This document shows positions 43,932 to 52,108 of a stretch of 64,000 bases of DNA, one piece after another; the stretch's first letter is position 1, and each line of letters starts with the position of its first letter. Source of the stretch: Planctomycetaceae bacterium (GTDB lineage: Bacteria; Planctomycetota; Planctomycetia; Pirellulales; Thermoguttaceae); contig WRKP01000004.1 in assembly GCA_009778035.1 (NCBI GenBank), positions 1 through 64,000 of the forward strand, written 5' to 3'. The position numbers were made by a program, and so were the translations under genes. The notes beneath the pieces were generated by a model. That model was not told where the DNA came from, ran no database searches, and saw only the letters and a program-made list of their open reading frames with translations.

Positions 43932-44480
43932 ATGATCAGCACAACGATTGAAATTTCCAACCTTTCGGCAACCGACCGTTTGGGACGTTTGCTTGCCGAA
44001 TCATTGCCAAACGGCAGCGTTGTCGCTCTCATCGGAACGCTCGGTGCTGGCAAAACGACATTGGTGCAAGCCATCGCAAAGTATGTATGTGCCGAAGATA
44101 TTGTTGCCAGTCCTACTTTCGTATTGCTTCACGAATATACAACCGGCAGTCGGCCTATCTATCATTTTGACGCGTATCGGCTTGAAAGCGAAGCGGAGTT
44201 CAGGTGTTTAAGTCCCGACGATTATTTTGAGGATACGGGATTAACTTTTATTGAATGGGCGGATAAGTTTCCTGCAATTTTGCCGGCTCATCATTTGGAA
44301 ATTCGCATTGAATTGTTCGGTTCGTCGCAGCGTCAAGTTCATATAACGGGATTCGGCTCGGAATATGAAGCAGTCATACGATTGATTTCCGGAGCGGAGA
44401 AAATCCAATGGAATACGATTGAAAATACCGACATGGCGACCCCAACACGCTTTACGAATCGACGCAAATTCTTCCATTAA
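43932..44480 (+). CDS. tsaE: tRNA threonylcarbamoyladenosine biosynthesis ATPase, 3' end altered
   Basis: 182 residues; TsaE is normally about 150. Needed with TsaB and TsaD for t6A in tRNA. Walker A GTLGAGKTTLVQAI (~35-48), ASPTFVLLHEY with YHFDAYRL, and TFIEWADKFPAILP are intact. The last ~17 residues are translated from the antisense strand of an IS200 transposase remnant that joins at about 44430, so the native stop has been lost and replaced; since family similarity ends before that point, activity is probably kept. GGAGG lies 9 nt before the start. A hydrophilic tail with FTNRRKFFH is not family-like. Confidence 0.88.
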   Translation: MISTTIEISNLSATDRLGRLLAESLPNGSVVALIGTLGAGKTTLVQAIAKYVCAEDIVASPTFVLLHEYTTGSRPIYHFDAYRLESEAEFRCLSPDDYFEDTGLTFIEWADKFPAILPAHHLEIRIELFGSSQRQVHITGFGSEYEAVIRLISGAEKIQWNTIENTDMATPTRFTNRRKFFH

Positions 44481-44744
44481 TTTGCGGGAAGAACGCCTCT
44501 TCACTCGTTGCATCAGATGACTCAGAGAAACATAAGGCGGACAGGATAAGTATAAATGGACGTGATCCTTGCTCACATAACCCTTGAGAATATCAAGCTC
44601 CAATTCCGTACAAATCTGACGAACTATGTCACGAACCCGAACGACAATCATACCGGTCAAAAGAGGTTTGCGGTACTTCATAATCCACACAAAACGGAGT
44701 TTGATGTCAAACTTCGTATGATAGGTGCGAGGAGTGGTGGGCAA
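44430..44744 (-). mobile_element. IS200/IS605 TnpA transposase remnant, 3' truncated
   Basis: The first ~105 residues of a Y1 HUH transposase: YHTKFDIKLRFVWIMKYRKP, VRDIVRQICTELELDILKGY, the HUH pair HVH (61-63), and SLSHLMQRVKRRSSRKLMEE. Similarity stops at CWGRHV; the open frame continues to 44241 but this is only the antisense of tsaE. The part with the catalytic Tyr is missing, so it cannot transpose. It lies at the 3' ends of two convergent genes (tsaE and the one at 44792), a typical tolerated site. No left or right terminal hairpin could be assigned. Confidence 0.88.
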
Positions 44745-44791
44745 GTAGTTAACATTAACAATGCTCGTCCACGGGGTTTGACAACGCTGGT

Positions 44792-45805
44792 TTACTGAAA
44801 AAAGGCGTTGAATTCTTCGTCCATAATGCCTCGGTAAAAACGTATTATAAGCATTCTGTCGTGTGGTACGACAGAATGCAACCCCATTCTTGCATCCCTG
44901 TCGTGTTCGATTGCTCTCGCTTGATAATCCACCACTTCACGGGTAACTAATTTCGCTTCAAGGCTTCGATGTCTATCCAAGTTCCACGTGAGGTCGCAAA
45001 GAGTTGCCGTTAAAAGTAGAGAAGGGTTATACAATGACTGACCAAGTATTCCTGCCTTAAAGGAAAATGTATCGTGATCATTATAATCGAAACTATTAAA
45101 AAACTCATACTCTTCTTTTGCAAATTGTATGACTTCCTCGATAGCAGGACGAACCTCTCGAATTTCAAACGACGATGCAAGCAGAAGATAGGAAAATACC
45201 GCATATCTTCGTCCCGTGCGGGTCGGTGGTTCATCAAAACGGGACATCGGACGATAAGCATCCTCAACATCTGATGAAAGTGGTATAAGAATTACTCCTG
45301 TATGCTCTCCACGCGCAACCTTATCCCGGTCTTCCTGCAACATTGTACGCAACGCCACTAAATTTTCCCTTATATTTTGCGTGAGCAATTCAGCGGCTTG
45401 TCTTTTATTCATATTTTGTATATCTTCGTATGCTTTCCGAAACCGTCGGTTGCTCAGAATGACTTTGACATCCCGATGATAGTATAGCCTTTCCCGCCCT
45501 TCTTCGTTGCTCATACTATAACCACTAACCAAACTCAAAGCGAATCCCGCCACATATTCCGAAGCACCAGTCAATTTCCGCAATGTTTCTTCTATCGATT
45601 CATCTCGCAATTCTGCAATAAATCGCTGGGTACGTTCGTCGAATGCTGTGATAGTCGGTCCCTCTACACCTGTGTACCGCGTTGCATCACGGAGCATTAT
45701 TCTGGCTTGTTCCTGTTGCTGTGCTCGCCAGTTGGTAAGAACAACAAATACAATGATATTGACGACAATAATAGTAACAAGGATAAAAATATGTTTGCGT
45801 TTCAT
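44792..45805 (-). CDS. Signal-anchored protein of unknown function
   Basis: 337 residues. One N-terminal membrane helix (KHIFILVTIIVVNIIVFVVL, residues 4-23) and a charged helical body (RQAAELLTQNIRENLVALRT, EVIQFAKEEYEFFNSFDYND). No known family recognised; the A/T-rich codon use differs from the neighbours tsaE and folC, as does the pseudogene upstream, which hints at shared foreign origin. The 3' end abuts the IS200 remnant (stop 47 bp from the transposase start). Confidence 0.65.
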   Translation of the reverse strand: MKRKHIFILVTIIVVNIIVFVVLTNWRAQQQEQARIMLRDATRYTGVEGPTITAFDERTQRFIAELRDESIEETLRKLTGASEYVAGFALSLVSGYSMSNEEGRERLYYHRDVKVILSNRRFRKAYEDIQNMNKRQAAELLTQNIRENLVALRTMLQEDRDKVARGEHTGVILIPLSSDVEDAYRPMSRFDEPPTRTGRRYAVFSYLLLASSFEIREVRPAIEEVIQFAKEEYEFFNSFDYNDHDTFSFKAGILGQSLYNPSLLLTATLCDLTWNLDRHRSLEAKLVTREVVDYQARAIEHDRDARMGLHSVVPHDRMLIIRFYRGIMDEEFNAFFQ

Positions 45806-45904
45806 AGGGCGAATGAGGTAAACTGAGCGGCAGTATCAACAGGTTTGCGTCTGTCGCTTGTTGCGTGAAAGATTAGTGTAAATCCGTGAATACAGGAGTG
45901 CAAA

Positions 45905-46677
45905 TTATTGTGGTCGGTAAAACTTATTAACAGTTTCTCCGTCGATACTATGAAATTCAGCCAAATTATTAGGATGCAATATCATATTAAGATCACCAAA
46001 CAAATCAAACTCGACTTCAGCGTCCGGTGTAACCGTTTTAGTGAAAGACCTGCTATAAACGCCAGAGTCTCTGTATTTTTCGCTGGTTGTAAACGTAATT
46101 CTATACCGATTGTCACTTACCCACTCTCTAGTTATCCCATCAATTTTTACGGAATGACCATTATTACCATAAGCAACACCTCCGTTCAACAACTGTGCAA
46201 ACGTGAAATACTCTTTCCAATCATCATTCATCAATGTCACAAAGTTATTAAACCAGATTTTTCTTCCGGTCGAATAACAGTGACAATTATGTGATGGAGT
46301 GGCGTTGCCAATTAAGTCATACCCACTATAAACCTGCGTACTCCAAAATGCGTTGACCAAACAACACTATTATAGGTTCGTCCGTTAAATGTAATTGAAG
46401 CCGGATAAGTCAGACTTCCAGGCACAATGTGGGAAAGGAATCGTGGGTTATTAACTGTATGCTTATTGGTTGTGTGATTAGGGGTATTAGACGAGTAACT
46501 AGCAGAGCGAGTAAAATGAAAGTTCTGATTGCCTATCCTTATTCGAGTATTCTCTCATTTCCCAGAGCCTGATTTTGCTTATAAGTAGCACCATCGCTAA
46601 TAAATACGGCAATGGCAAAAAAGGCGACGAATACGATTCTGAACGATTTCAGTTTGGCATTTGATGTTCTTTGACAT
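45905..46677 (-). pseudogene. Broken gene for a secreted protein
   Basis: Only the last 151 codons form an intact frame (start at 46360; HNCHCYSTGRKIWFNNFVTL and a beta-rich tail). Reading upstream on the minus strand, the sequence continues in a second frame (SNTPNHTTNKHTVNNPRFLS to VVWSTHF) and then in a third that encodes a signal-like segment (KSFRIVFVAFFAIAVFIS). At least two and probably three frameshifts separate them, and the candidate start ATG at 46677 is out of frame with the signal segment. The original product was a secreted, Asn/Thr-rich protein of about 240 residues; family not recognised. Same strand as the gene at 44792. Confidence 0.6.
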
Positions 46678-47022
46678 TTTTGGTTCTACTATGATGGAGG
46701 GGAACTAGGCGACGTGGAAATTCCATCGCACGTCCGCCATTGTACTCGATTGGCGGTGAAACAACAAGAGGGCAAAATGAGGGGATCCACAAAATTTTGT
46801 CAAGCAGAGGAAAAAATGTTATATCGGACTCAAAGCAATAACTCCCATAATTTTGGATTTTTGGAGATAAGTTGGAGGAGATTCGGCATTTCCTTTTATG
46901 TTGCCGCGTGAGGGGCTTGGTTTTAGCGAGTCGGCGATTCGTAACGGGACGTTGTCTTCGCCGTTGAAAACAACTCCTCCGCAGCAATCGGCAACGAATT
47001 GGCGGTGAGGCACGCTTGCCTA
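46678..47022. other. Intergenic stretch without a convincing gene
   Basis: A minus-strand frame crosses most of it (46649-47050) and includes GGRAMEFPRRLVPLHH, but composition and lack of a start signal argue against a gene. A short CCGCCA/TGGCGG hairpin lies at 46734-46756. The promoter of the next gene begins at 47023. Confidence 0.45.
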
Positions 47023-47051
47023 TTGTTTTTTGGCGGACAATACCGGACAAT
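47023..47051 (+). promoter_or_regulatory. Promoter of the coiled-coil protein gene, leaderless
   Basis: TTGTTT, 17-bp spacer, GACAAT; the -10 ends 7 nt before the ATG at 47059. The seven bases GTACCCT resemble the GTACCAC found at the same place in nadA. Confidence 0.45.
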
Positions 47052-47058
47052 GTACCCT

Positions 47059-48426
47059 ATGCCGTACCGTCTCTTCCTGCTCTGCCTGTTCCTCGCCGCC
47101 ACTGCACACGCTCAGGAACTGCCCGACAAACAACGCAGCCTCGCCGGACGATATGCACAACTCGAACATATTCTCCTCCGACTCGCCGAAACTTCCACTC
47201 ACTCCAATCCCCGACAAGCCACTCTGCTCCGCCAAGTGCTCGCCGAAAGCAAAGACAAACTCCTCGTCCATCGCTTTGAAACCCTTGTCCTCTCCCTGGA
47301 ACGCCGACAGTTAGGCGATGCCCTAAACAGCCAAGCCGAAATCGAACAAGACCTGCTCCTGCTCCTCCGCTTGCTCGAAAATGTTAACCGCGATGAAAGC
47401 CGGGAACGCGAAAAAGAAGCCGTCCAAGAATTCCTCAAAGACCTTGAAGAAATCTTGCACGGCGAACGCAGTCTTATGCACCAAACGCGACAGCAAGACG
47501 AACAAAATCTGCCCCGTCTGGAAAACATCCAACGCGACATCCGAATCGAAACCCAAGCACTCCAGGAACGCATTGCCGAATACGAAGGAACCCAAGAACC
47601 TTCGTCTGCCCAACAAGCGATGCAGCAAGCCCTCGACCGTATGCAGCAAGCGGAGCAACAACTCCAGCAGGCCCAGCGAGATGCGGCTCTCGAAGACCAG
47701 GAAGAAGCCGTCGCCCGGCTCCAACGAGTCAAAGAGGAACTGGAAAAAATCCTCCGCCAACTCCGCGAAGAGGAATTGATGCAAACGCTCGAAAAATTGG
47801 AAGCCCGATTCAAACGGATGCTCCAACAGGAACAGGCAATTCGTGCTCAAACCGACCGACTCATCGACGAAGCCCCCGACGAACGGCAAGCGAAAATCCG
47901 AGCGGATCGTTTGGCCATTGAGCAGCAGTCGGTCATCGACGACGCGGAATCGGCTTTGCTCATTTTGCGGGAAGACGGCACGGCCCAAGCGATGGTCGAA
48001 TCGTTGTTGCAGGCCCGATTCGATATGCTTGATGTCAAGAGCCGACTGGAGCAAACCAAACTTGATGCAGTAACGTTGCATATTGTCGATGCGGTCATTG
48101 AATCGTTGCAGGAAATGCTTGATGCGGTTCAGAATGCGATAGCGGAATCGCGGGAGCGGCAGGAAAATCAAGATAATGAGGGCAATCCGCAGGGGCAATC
48201 GGGCGAGGAGCCGTTGATTCAACTCATTGCGGAACTGCGGATGATTCGTTCGATGCAGCGTCGCGTGAATGAGCGTACTGCTCGGTATGATTTGGAGATT
48301 CAGCGGGCAATCGAGGATTCTGATATTGATTTAAGTCCGTTCCGACGGGCTGTCGAGGAACTTGCTCGGCAGCAGAATCGCATTTCGCGGATTTTGCATG
48401 AATTACGCATCGGAAGGATTGAATGA
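47059..48426 (+). CDS. Secreted coiled-coil protein, unknown function
   Basis: 455 residues. Signal peptide MPYRLFLLCLFLAATAHAQ with cleavage after AHA, then almost uninterrupted Glu/Gln/Arg/Leu-rich heptads (for example RMQQAEQQLQQAQRDAALED and LQRVKEELEKILRQLREEEL), broken only by a Gln/Asn/Gly linker near residue ~385. A periplasmic rod is the likely structure. The start follows the promoter spacing; an alternative is 47050. It converges on ileS with 38 bp between the stops, a gap filled by a family 2 palindrome. Confidence 0.78.
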   Translation: MPYRLFLLCLFLAATAHAQELPDKQRSLAGRYAQLEHILLRLAETSTHSNPRQATLLRQVLAESKDKLLVHRFETLVLSLERRQLGDALNSQAEIEQDLLLLLRLLENVNRDESREREKEAVQEFLKDLEEILHGERSLMHQTRQQDEQNLPRLENIQRDIRIETQALQERIAEYEGTQEPSSAQQAMQQALDRMQQAEQQLQQAQRDAALEDQEEAVARLQRVKEELEKILRQLREEELMQTLEKLEARFKRMLQQEQAIRAQTDRLIDEAPDERQAKIRADRLAIEQQSVIDDAESALLILREDGTAQAMVESLLQARFDMLDVKSRLEQTKLDAVTLHIVDAVIESLQEMLDAVQNAIAESRERQENQDNEGNPQGQSGEEPLIQLIAELRMIRSMQRRVNERTARYDLEIQRAIEDSDIDLSPFRRAVEELARQQNRISRILHELRIGRIE

Positions 48427-48428
48427 TG

Positions 48429-48460
48429 CAAGAGCCGCGGGGCGTGAGCCCCCCGGCTCG
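48429..48460. repeat. Dispersed GC-rich palindrome, family 2, at the truncated end of ileS
   Basis: GAGCCGCGGGGCGTGAGCCC followed by CCCGGCTCGTGCCC: one palindromic half-unit with the same CACGAGCC flank as the full elements at 28813 and 31227. It fills the whole gap between two convergent stop codons. Confidence 0.75.
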
Positions 48461-48464
48461 TGCC

Positions 48465-51209
48465 CTATGCTGGAAATTCAGAATTGTGCGGAGAACACAC
48501 CAACCGCTGCCAAAAACTCTCCGCCAAAAACGGCGTAAAAGGTGCAATCAACTTCGTAACCGTTATCAAACACTCATACAACGTCCAATACGCATCATAC
48601 TTCGATGCCAACACTTTCGGATCCTCCTCGGTTGCCGAACTCCAAAAACGATCCCGATTTCGACGCACATACCAATTCGACAACGCATCAACAAACGCAT
48701 TCAACTCGCCGCAAGCCGAAAAATGATCGTATCGATCCATCGCCTCCGTAACCGTCTTCACCGTCTTGTTCAGTTCGCCGAGAATCCAAGCATCCAACTG
48801 CGGACGAACATTGACCGGTCGATAAGGCTTGTCCGAATCCCGTGCCGATTCCAAACAACACGGATTCATCTGGCCGCCGTCTTCCGCAAAAGCATCCGCC
48901 TGCATCAAATTGAGCGGCTCGAAACCGTCAATTTTACTATACACTTCGTAAAACGAAACGACGTTTTGCAGCCGCAAAATGAACTCCGGCAAACTGTCCT
49001 TAATCGAGGATTCGTTATACCGAATTGCCGTCCAAGGCATCTGATTGGCATAAAAATACCAGCGAAGGGCGTCTGCCCCGTATTTATCGAAAATTTCCTG
49101 CGGTTCCCGATAGTTTCGCTTGCTTTTGGACATTTTTTGGCCGTCTTCGCCGAGCATCAAGCCGAGAACGATACAATTTTTGAACGGATGCGGAAATGCA
49201 ATCGGCAGGCCTGCTCCCTCGTCGTCGACTCCGCCGAACGGAGCGGTCGAACCATCGAATACCATCGTGCTGATTGCCAGCAGGCTATAAAACCAACCCC
49301 GGGTTTGATCGAGTCCTTCGCTGATAAATTCGGCGGGAAAATGCTTGCGGAACATCGTAATGCTCCCTTGCAGGTAGGGAAAACCCCATTGGGCGAAGGG
49401 CATCGCGCCGGAGTCAAACCAACAGTCAATGACTTCGGGCACGCGGTACATTCGCTTGCCGGGCGCAAAGGGGGAATCGTAATTGATTGCGTCGATATAA
49501 GGTTTATGGACCATCATATCTTCGGGCAATTCCGTTCCCTTGTCTTCAGCGGCTTTTTTGGCGGCTTCCCAAACTTCGGTGCCTTGCAGGCCGGGCTTGT
49601 CCAAGAGTTCCGCATAAGAGCCGACGGCTTCGGCCTGGCCGGTTTCTTCGCACACCCAAATCGGCAAGGGAGTCCCCCAATACCGTTCCCGGGATAAGGC
49701 CCAATCGACGTTGGACTCCAAAAAATTGCCGAAACGCCCGTCCTTAATGTGTTCGGGATACCAGGTGATTCCCTGGTTGTTTTCGAGCATCGAATCCTTG
49801 AATTGCGTTGTTTTGACGAACCAACTCTTTCGGGGATATTGGATGAGCGGATCATCCTCGCTCCGCCAACAAAAAGGGTAATCATGCAGGTATTGTTCCT
49901 GATGGAAGAGCAATAATTTCGACTTGATGTCTTTGATAATTTCCTTATCGACATCCTTAACCCATTCTCCCGCGTAGGGGCCTGCTTCTTCGGTAAACGT
50001 CCCATCGGGCGCGACGCAGCATATCAATTCGGGTCCTTCGCCTTCGGCGAATCGTTCTTGTTCGGCTTGCAGGACCGCGAAATCCACTTCGCCGAATGCG
50101 GGGGCTTGATGGACGATTCCGGTGCCGGTATCGGTCGTTACGAAATCGGCCGCGACAACACGCCAAGCCCGATATTCGCGGGTTCCGTCGTTGAGTTTGC
50201 CGGTATTCATGCCGATATGGTCGTGATAATAAGTCAGCGGCGGAAGATAGCGGAGCCCGACCAAATCTTTTCCGGCGTGCGTTTCGAGGATTTCGGCAGT
50301 TTTTTTGACTTTGGCGGCAATCGTTTCGACGAGGTCTTTTGCCAGGACGGAAAGCCGGTCGTCGGTTTTGCCGGATTCGTCCGTCCAGCGGACGACGGCG
50401 TATTCCAAGTCGGGATGGACGGCGGCGAACTGATTGCTGGGCAGCGTCCAGGGCGTTGTCGTCCAAATCAGCAAATCGACGACGCCCATAAAATTACCGT
50501 TGTTATAAATTGCGATTGCGGAGTCTTCGTTAAACATCGACCAGGCTCCGCCGGGCAGCGGCATGACGAGCGGAAAACGGACGAACACGCTGGGGTCGGC
50601 AACTTGGCGGTATCCTTGCCCGACTTCGCCGGCGGAGAGGGCGGTCCCGCCTTGCGCCCACCACCAAACGATTTTGTAGCCTTGGTAAATCAGTCCGCGG
50701 TCGAACAGCGACTTAAGCGACCACCAAACGGATTCGATATAACTTTTGTGGTATGTGACGTAGGCTTCATCGAGGTTGACCCAAAACCCGAGTCGTTCGG
50801 TCAACTCTTCCCATTGTTTCATATACCGGAAAACGCTTTCTTGGCAGTGGTGCACAAAGGGTTCGATGCCGAAATTTTCGATGTCTTCTTTGGAATGAAT
50901 GCCGAGTTCTTTGCAGACTTCGACTTCGACGGGCAGACCGTGAGTATCCCAACCGCCTTTTCGGACGCAGTTGAATCCCTGCATGGTTTTGTATCGGGGA
51001 TAGAGGTCTTTGATTGCTCTGGAGAGGCAGTGTCCGGGATGGGGGATGCCGTTAGCGGTGGGAGGGCCTTCGTAGAAGACGAATCGGGGCGAGTCTTTTC
51101 GTGCTTGGAGCGATTTTTCGTAGATATTGTTTTCTTGCCAGAATTTTAGTATTTCGAGTTCTTGTTCGGGCAGGGACGGGGCATTATTGGGTTCTAGCGG
51201 AACGCTCAT
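48465..51209 (-). CDS. ileS: Isoleucyl-tRNA synthetase, C-terminally truncated
   Basis: 914 residues from the chosen start. Eukaryote-like IleRS: HIGH-type motif [13 protein letters not shown] (~46-58), [11 protein letters not shown], the editing (CP1) domain with [13 protein letters not shown] and [18 protein letters not shown], and KMSKSKRNY with the anticodon-binding region through [18 protein letters not shown]. Then it stops (SPHNSEFPA). Enzymes of this type normally continue for roughly 200 or more residues with the C-terminal tRNA-binding domains; these are absent, and the next 38 bp hold a dispersed palindrome before the neighbouring gene. Either a second IleRS exists elsewhere, this is a rearrangement, or the assembly is wrong here. 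The start at 51209 is chosen over 51299 because the SVPLEPN N-terminus is family-like. Confidence 0.88.
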   Translation of the reverse strand: MSVPLEPNNAPSLPEQELEILKFWQENNIYEKSLQARKDSPRFVFYEGPPTANGIPHPGHCLSRAIKDLYPRYKTMQGFNCVRKGGWDTHGLPVEVEVCKELGIHSKEDIENFGIEPFVHHCQESVFRYMKQWEELTERLGFWVNLDEAYVTYHKSYIESVWWSLKSLFDRGLIYQGYKIVWWWAQGGTALSAGEVGQGYRQVADPSVFVRFPLVMPLPGGAWSMFNEDSAIAIYNNGNFMGVVDLLIWTTTPWTLPSNQFAAVHPDLEYAVVRWTDESGKTDDRLSVLAKDLVETIAAKVKKTAEILETHAGKDLVGLRYLPPLTYYHDHIGMNTGKLNDGTREYRAWRVVAADFVTTDTGTGIVHQAPAFGEVDFAVLQAEQERFAEGEGPELICCVAPDGTFTEEAGPYAGEWVKDVDKEIIKDIKSKLLLFHQEQYLHDYPFCWRSEDDPLIQYPRKSWFVKTTQFKDSMLENNQGITWYPEHIKDGRFGNFLESNVDWALSRERYWGTPLPIWVCEETGQAEAVGSYAELLDKPGLQGTEVWEAAKKAAEDKGTELPEDMMVHKPYIDAINYDSPFAPGKRMYRVPEVIDCWFDSGAMPFAQWGFPYLQGSITMFRKHFPAEFISEGLDQTRGWFYSLLAISTMVFDGSTAPFGGVDDEGAGLPIAFPHPFKNCIVLGLMLGEDGQKMSKSKRNYREPQEIFDKYGADALRWYFYANQMPWTAIRYNESSIKDSLPEFILRLQNVVSFYEVYSKIDGFEPLNLMQADAFAEDGGQMNPCCLESARDSDKPYRPVNVRPQLDAWILGELNKTVKTVTEAMDRYDHFSACGELNAFVDALSNWYVRRNRDRFWSSATEEDPKVLASKYDAYWTLYECLITVTKLIAPFTPFLAESFWQRLVCSPHNSEFPA

Positions 51210-51516
51210 TGCACGCAGGATCGCTGGTTTATAAAATTTGCTGTCGATTCTACCGCATGCGGAGCGAAAAGGAAAGGGGATGTCTTTCGGTGACACCACG
51301 TTAACCGGTTATTCCAACTGTATGCAATAGGCCGGACATGGATGTTCAATTATACATGTTTTACGGAAAATGCCGATACGAAATCGTAGTACCGAACAAA
51401 AATGGCCGGATAGAGTTTGACTTTTTCGTTTTTTGTAGCATACTCTCTGCGACGACGGCAAAGCAGTCTTGCCCGTTCCCATTTTTTTCACCCCCTATTA
51501 AAAAGGAGATTTTCCA

Positions 51517-52020
51517 ATGAAAAAGAGTTTGTTTCTCGTATCATGCTTTGCGGTGGTTCTCATGTTAAACAATGTGAGTATCGCCCAGGAAGCACCCTGT
51601 GTCGATCATGCAGTGCCATGCCCTTGCGGCGTTGAGGTTGCGGTTCCGATGGTTTCGTTTCCCTACAATCATCCGGGCTTGAGCATCAACCCGCGTGATG
51701 TACGGCGAGCGATGCGGCTGGAGGCCCGACTAACCCAACGGCACATGCGTTTGGATGCCAAATTGAATCCGGCACCTGCACCGGGTTTCCCGTTCCTGCC
51801 TCCTCCAGGAGTTGATCCGTTGTTGGTCAGCGGTGGTCCCTGCGATGTGGAACCGGTTGGTTTTGCTTCGACCACAGGATTTGTTCCGGGCACGACCATT
51901 CAGTCGGGCCGAGTGAATGCTTCGATCCAACGGCACAATGCGGGTTCTCCGGTGATTAACTTCCTGTCGATCATTCGTCCCACGACGCCTTATCCGGCCT
52001 ATCCGATGCCTGTCCGATAG
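51517..52020 (+). CDS. Small secreted protein of unknown function
   Basis: 167 residues. Signal peptide MKKSLFLVSCFAVVLMLNNV with cleavage after SIAQ; the mature part is Pro-, Gly- and Val-rich with four Cys (CVDHAVPCPC and GGPCDVE) that could form disulfides. A strong ribosome-binding site (AAAAAGGAG) and a good terminator after the stop support a real, well-expressed gene. No family recognised. Confidence 0.75.
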   Translation: MKKSLFLVSCFAVVLMLNNVSIAQEAPCVDHAVPCPCGVEVAVPMVSFPYNHPGLSINPRDVRRAMRLEARLTQRHMRLDAKLNPAPAPGFPFLPPPGVDPLLVSGGPCDVEPVGFASTTGFVPGTTIQSGRVNASIQRHNAGSPVINFLSIIRPTTPYPAYPMPVR

Positions 52021-52051
52021 TCGCGGTGCGGCAATTCAAAGTGAAAGTTTG

Positions 52052-52097
52052 AATGCCGGATAGGAAACACCGAGTTTTCTATTCCGGCATTTTTTTT
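52052..52097 (+). terminator. Rho-independent terminator after the small secreted protein
   Basis: Long stem of AATGCCGGATAGGAAA against TTTTCTATTCCGGCATT with a CACCGAG loop and seven T. Through the reverse complement it could also serve the convergent gene at 52109. Confidence 0.85.
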
Positions 52098-52108
52098 GGA
52101 CGGACCAC

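Noticed and set aside
46649..47050. 133-residue minus-strand frame containing GGRAMEFPRRLV
   Set aside because: No start signal or family recognised; Arg/Pro-rich composition and the overlap with the next gene's promoter argue against it.
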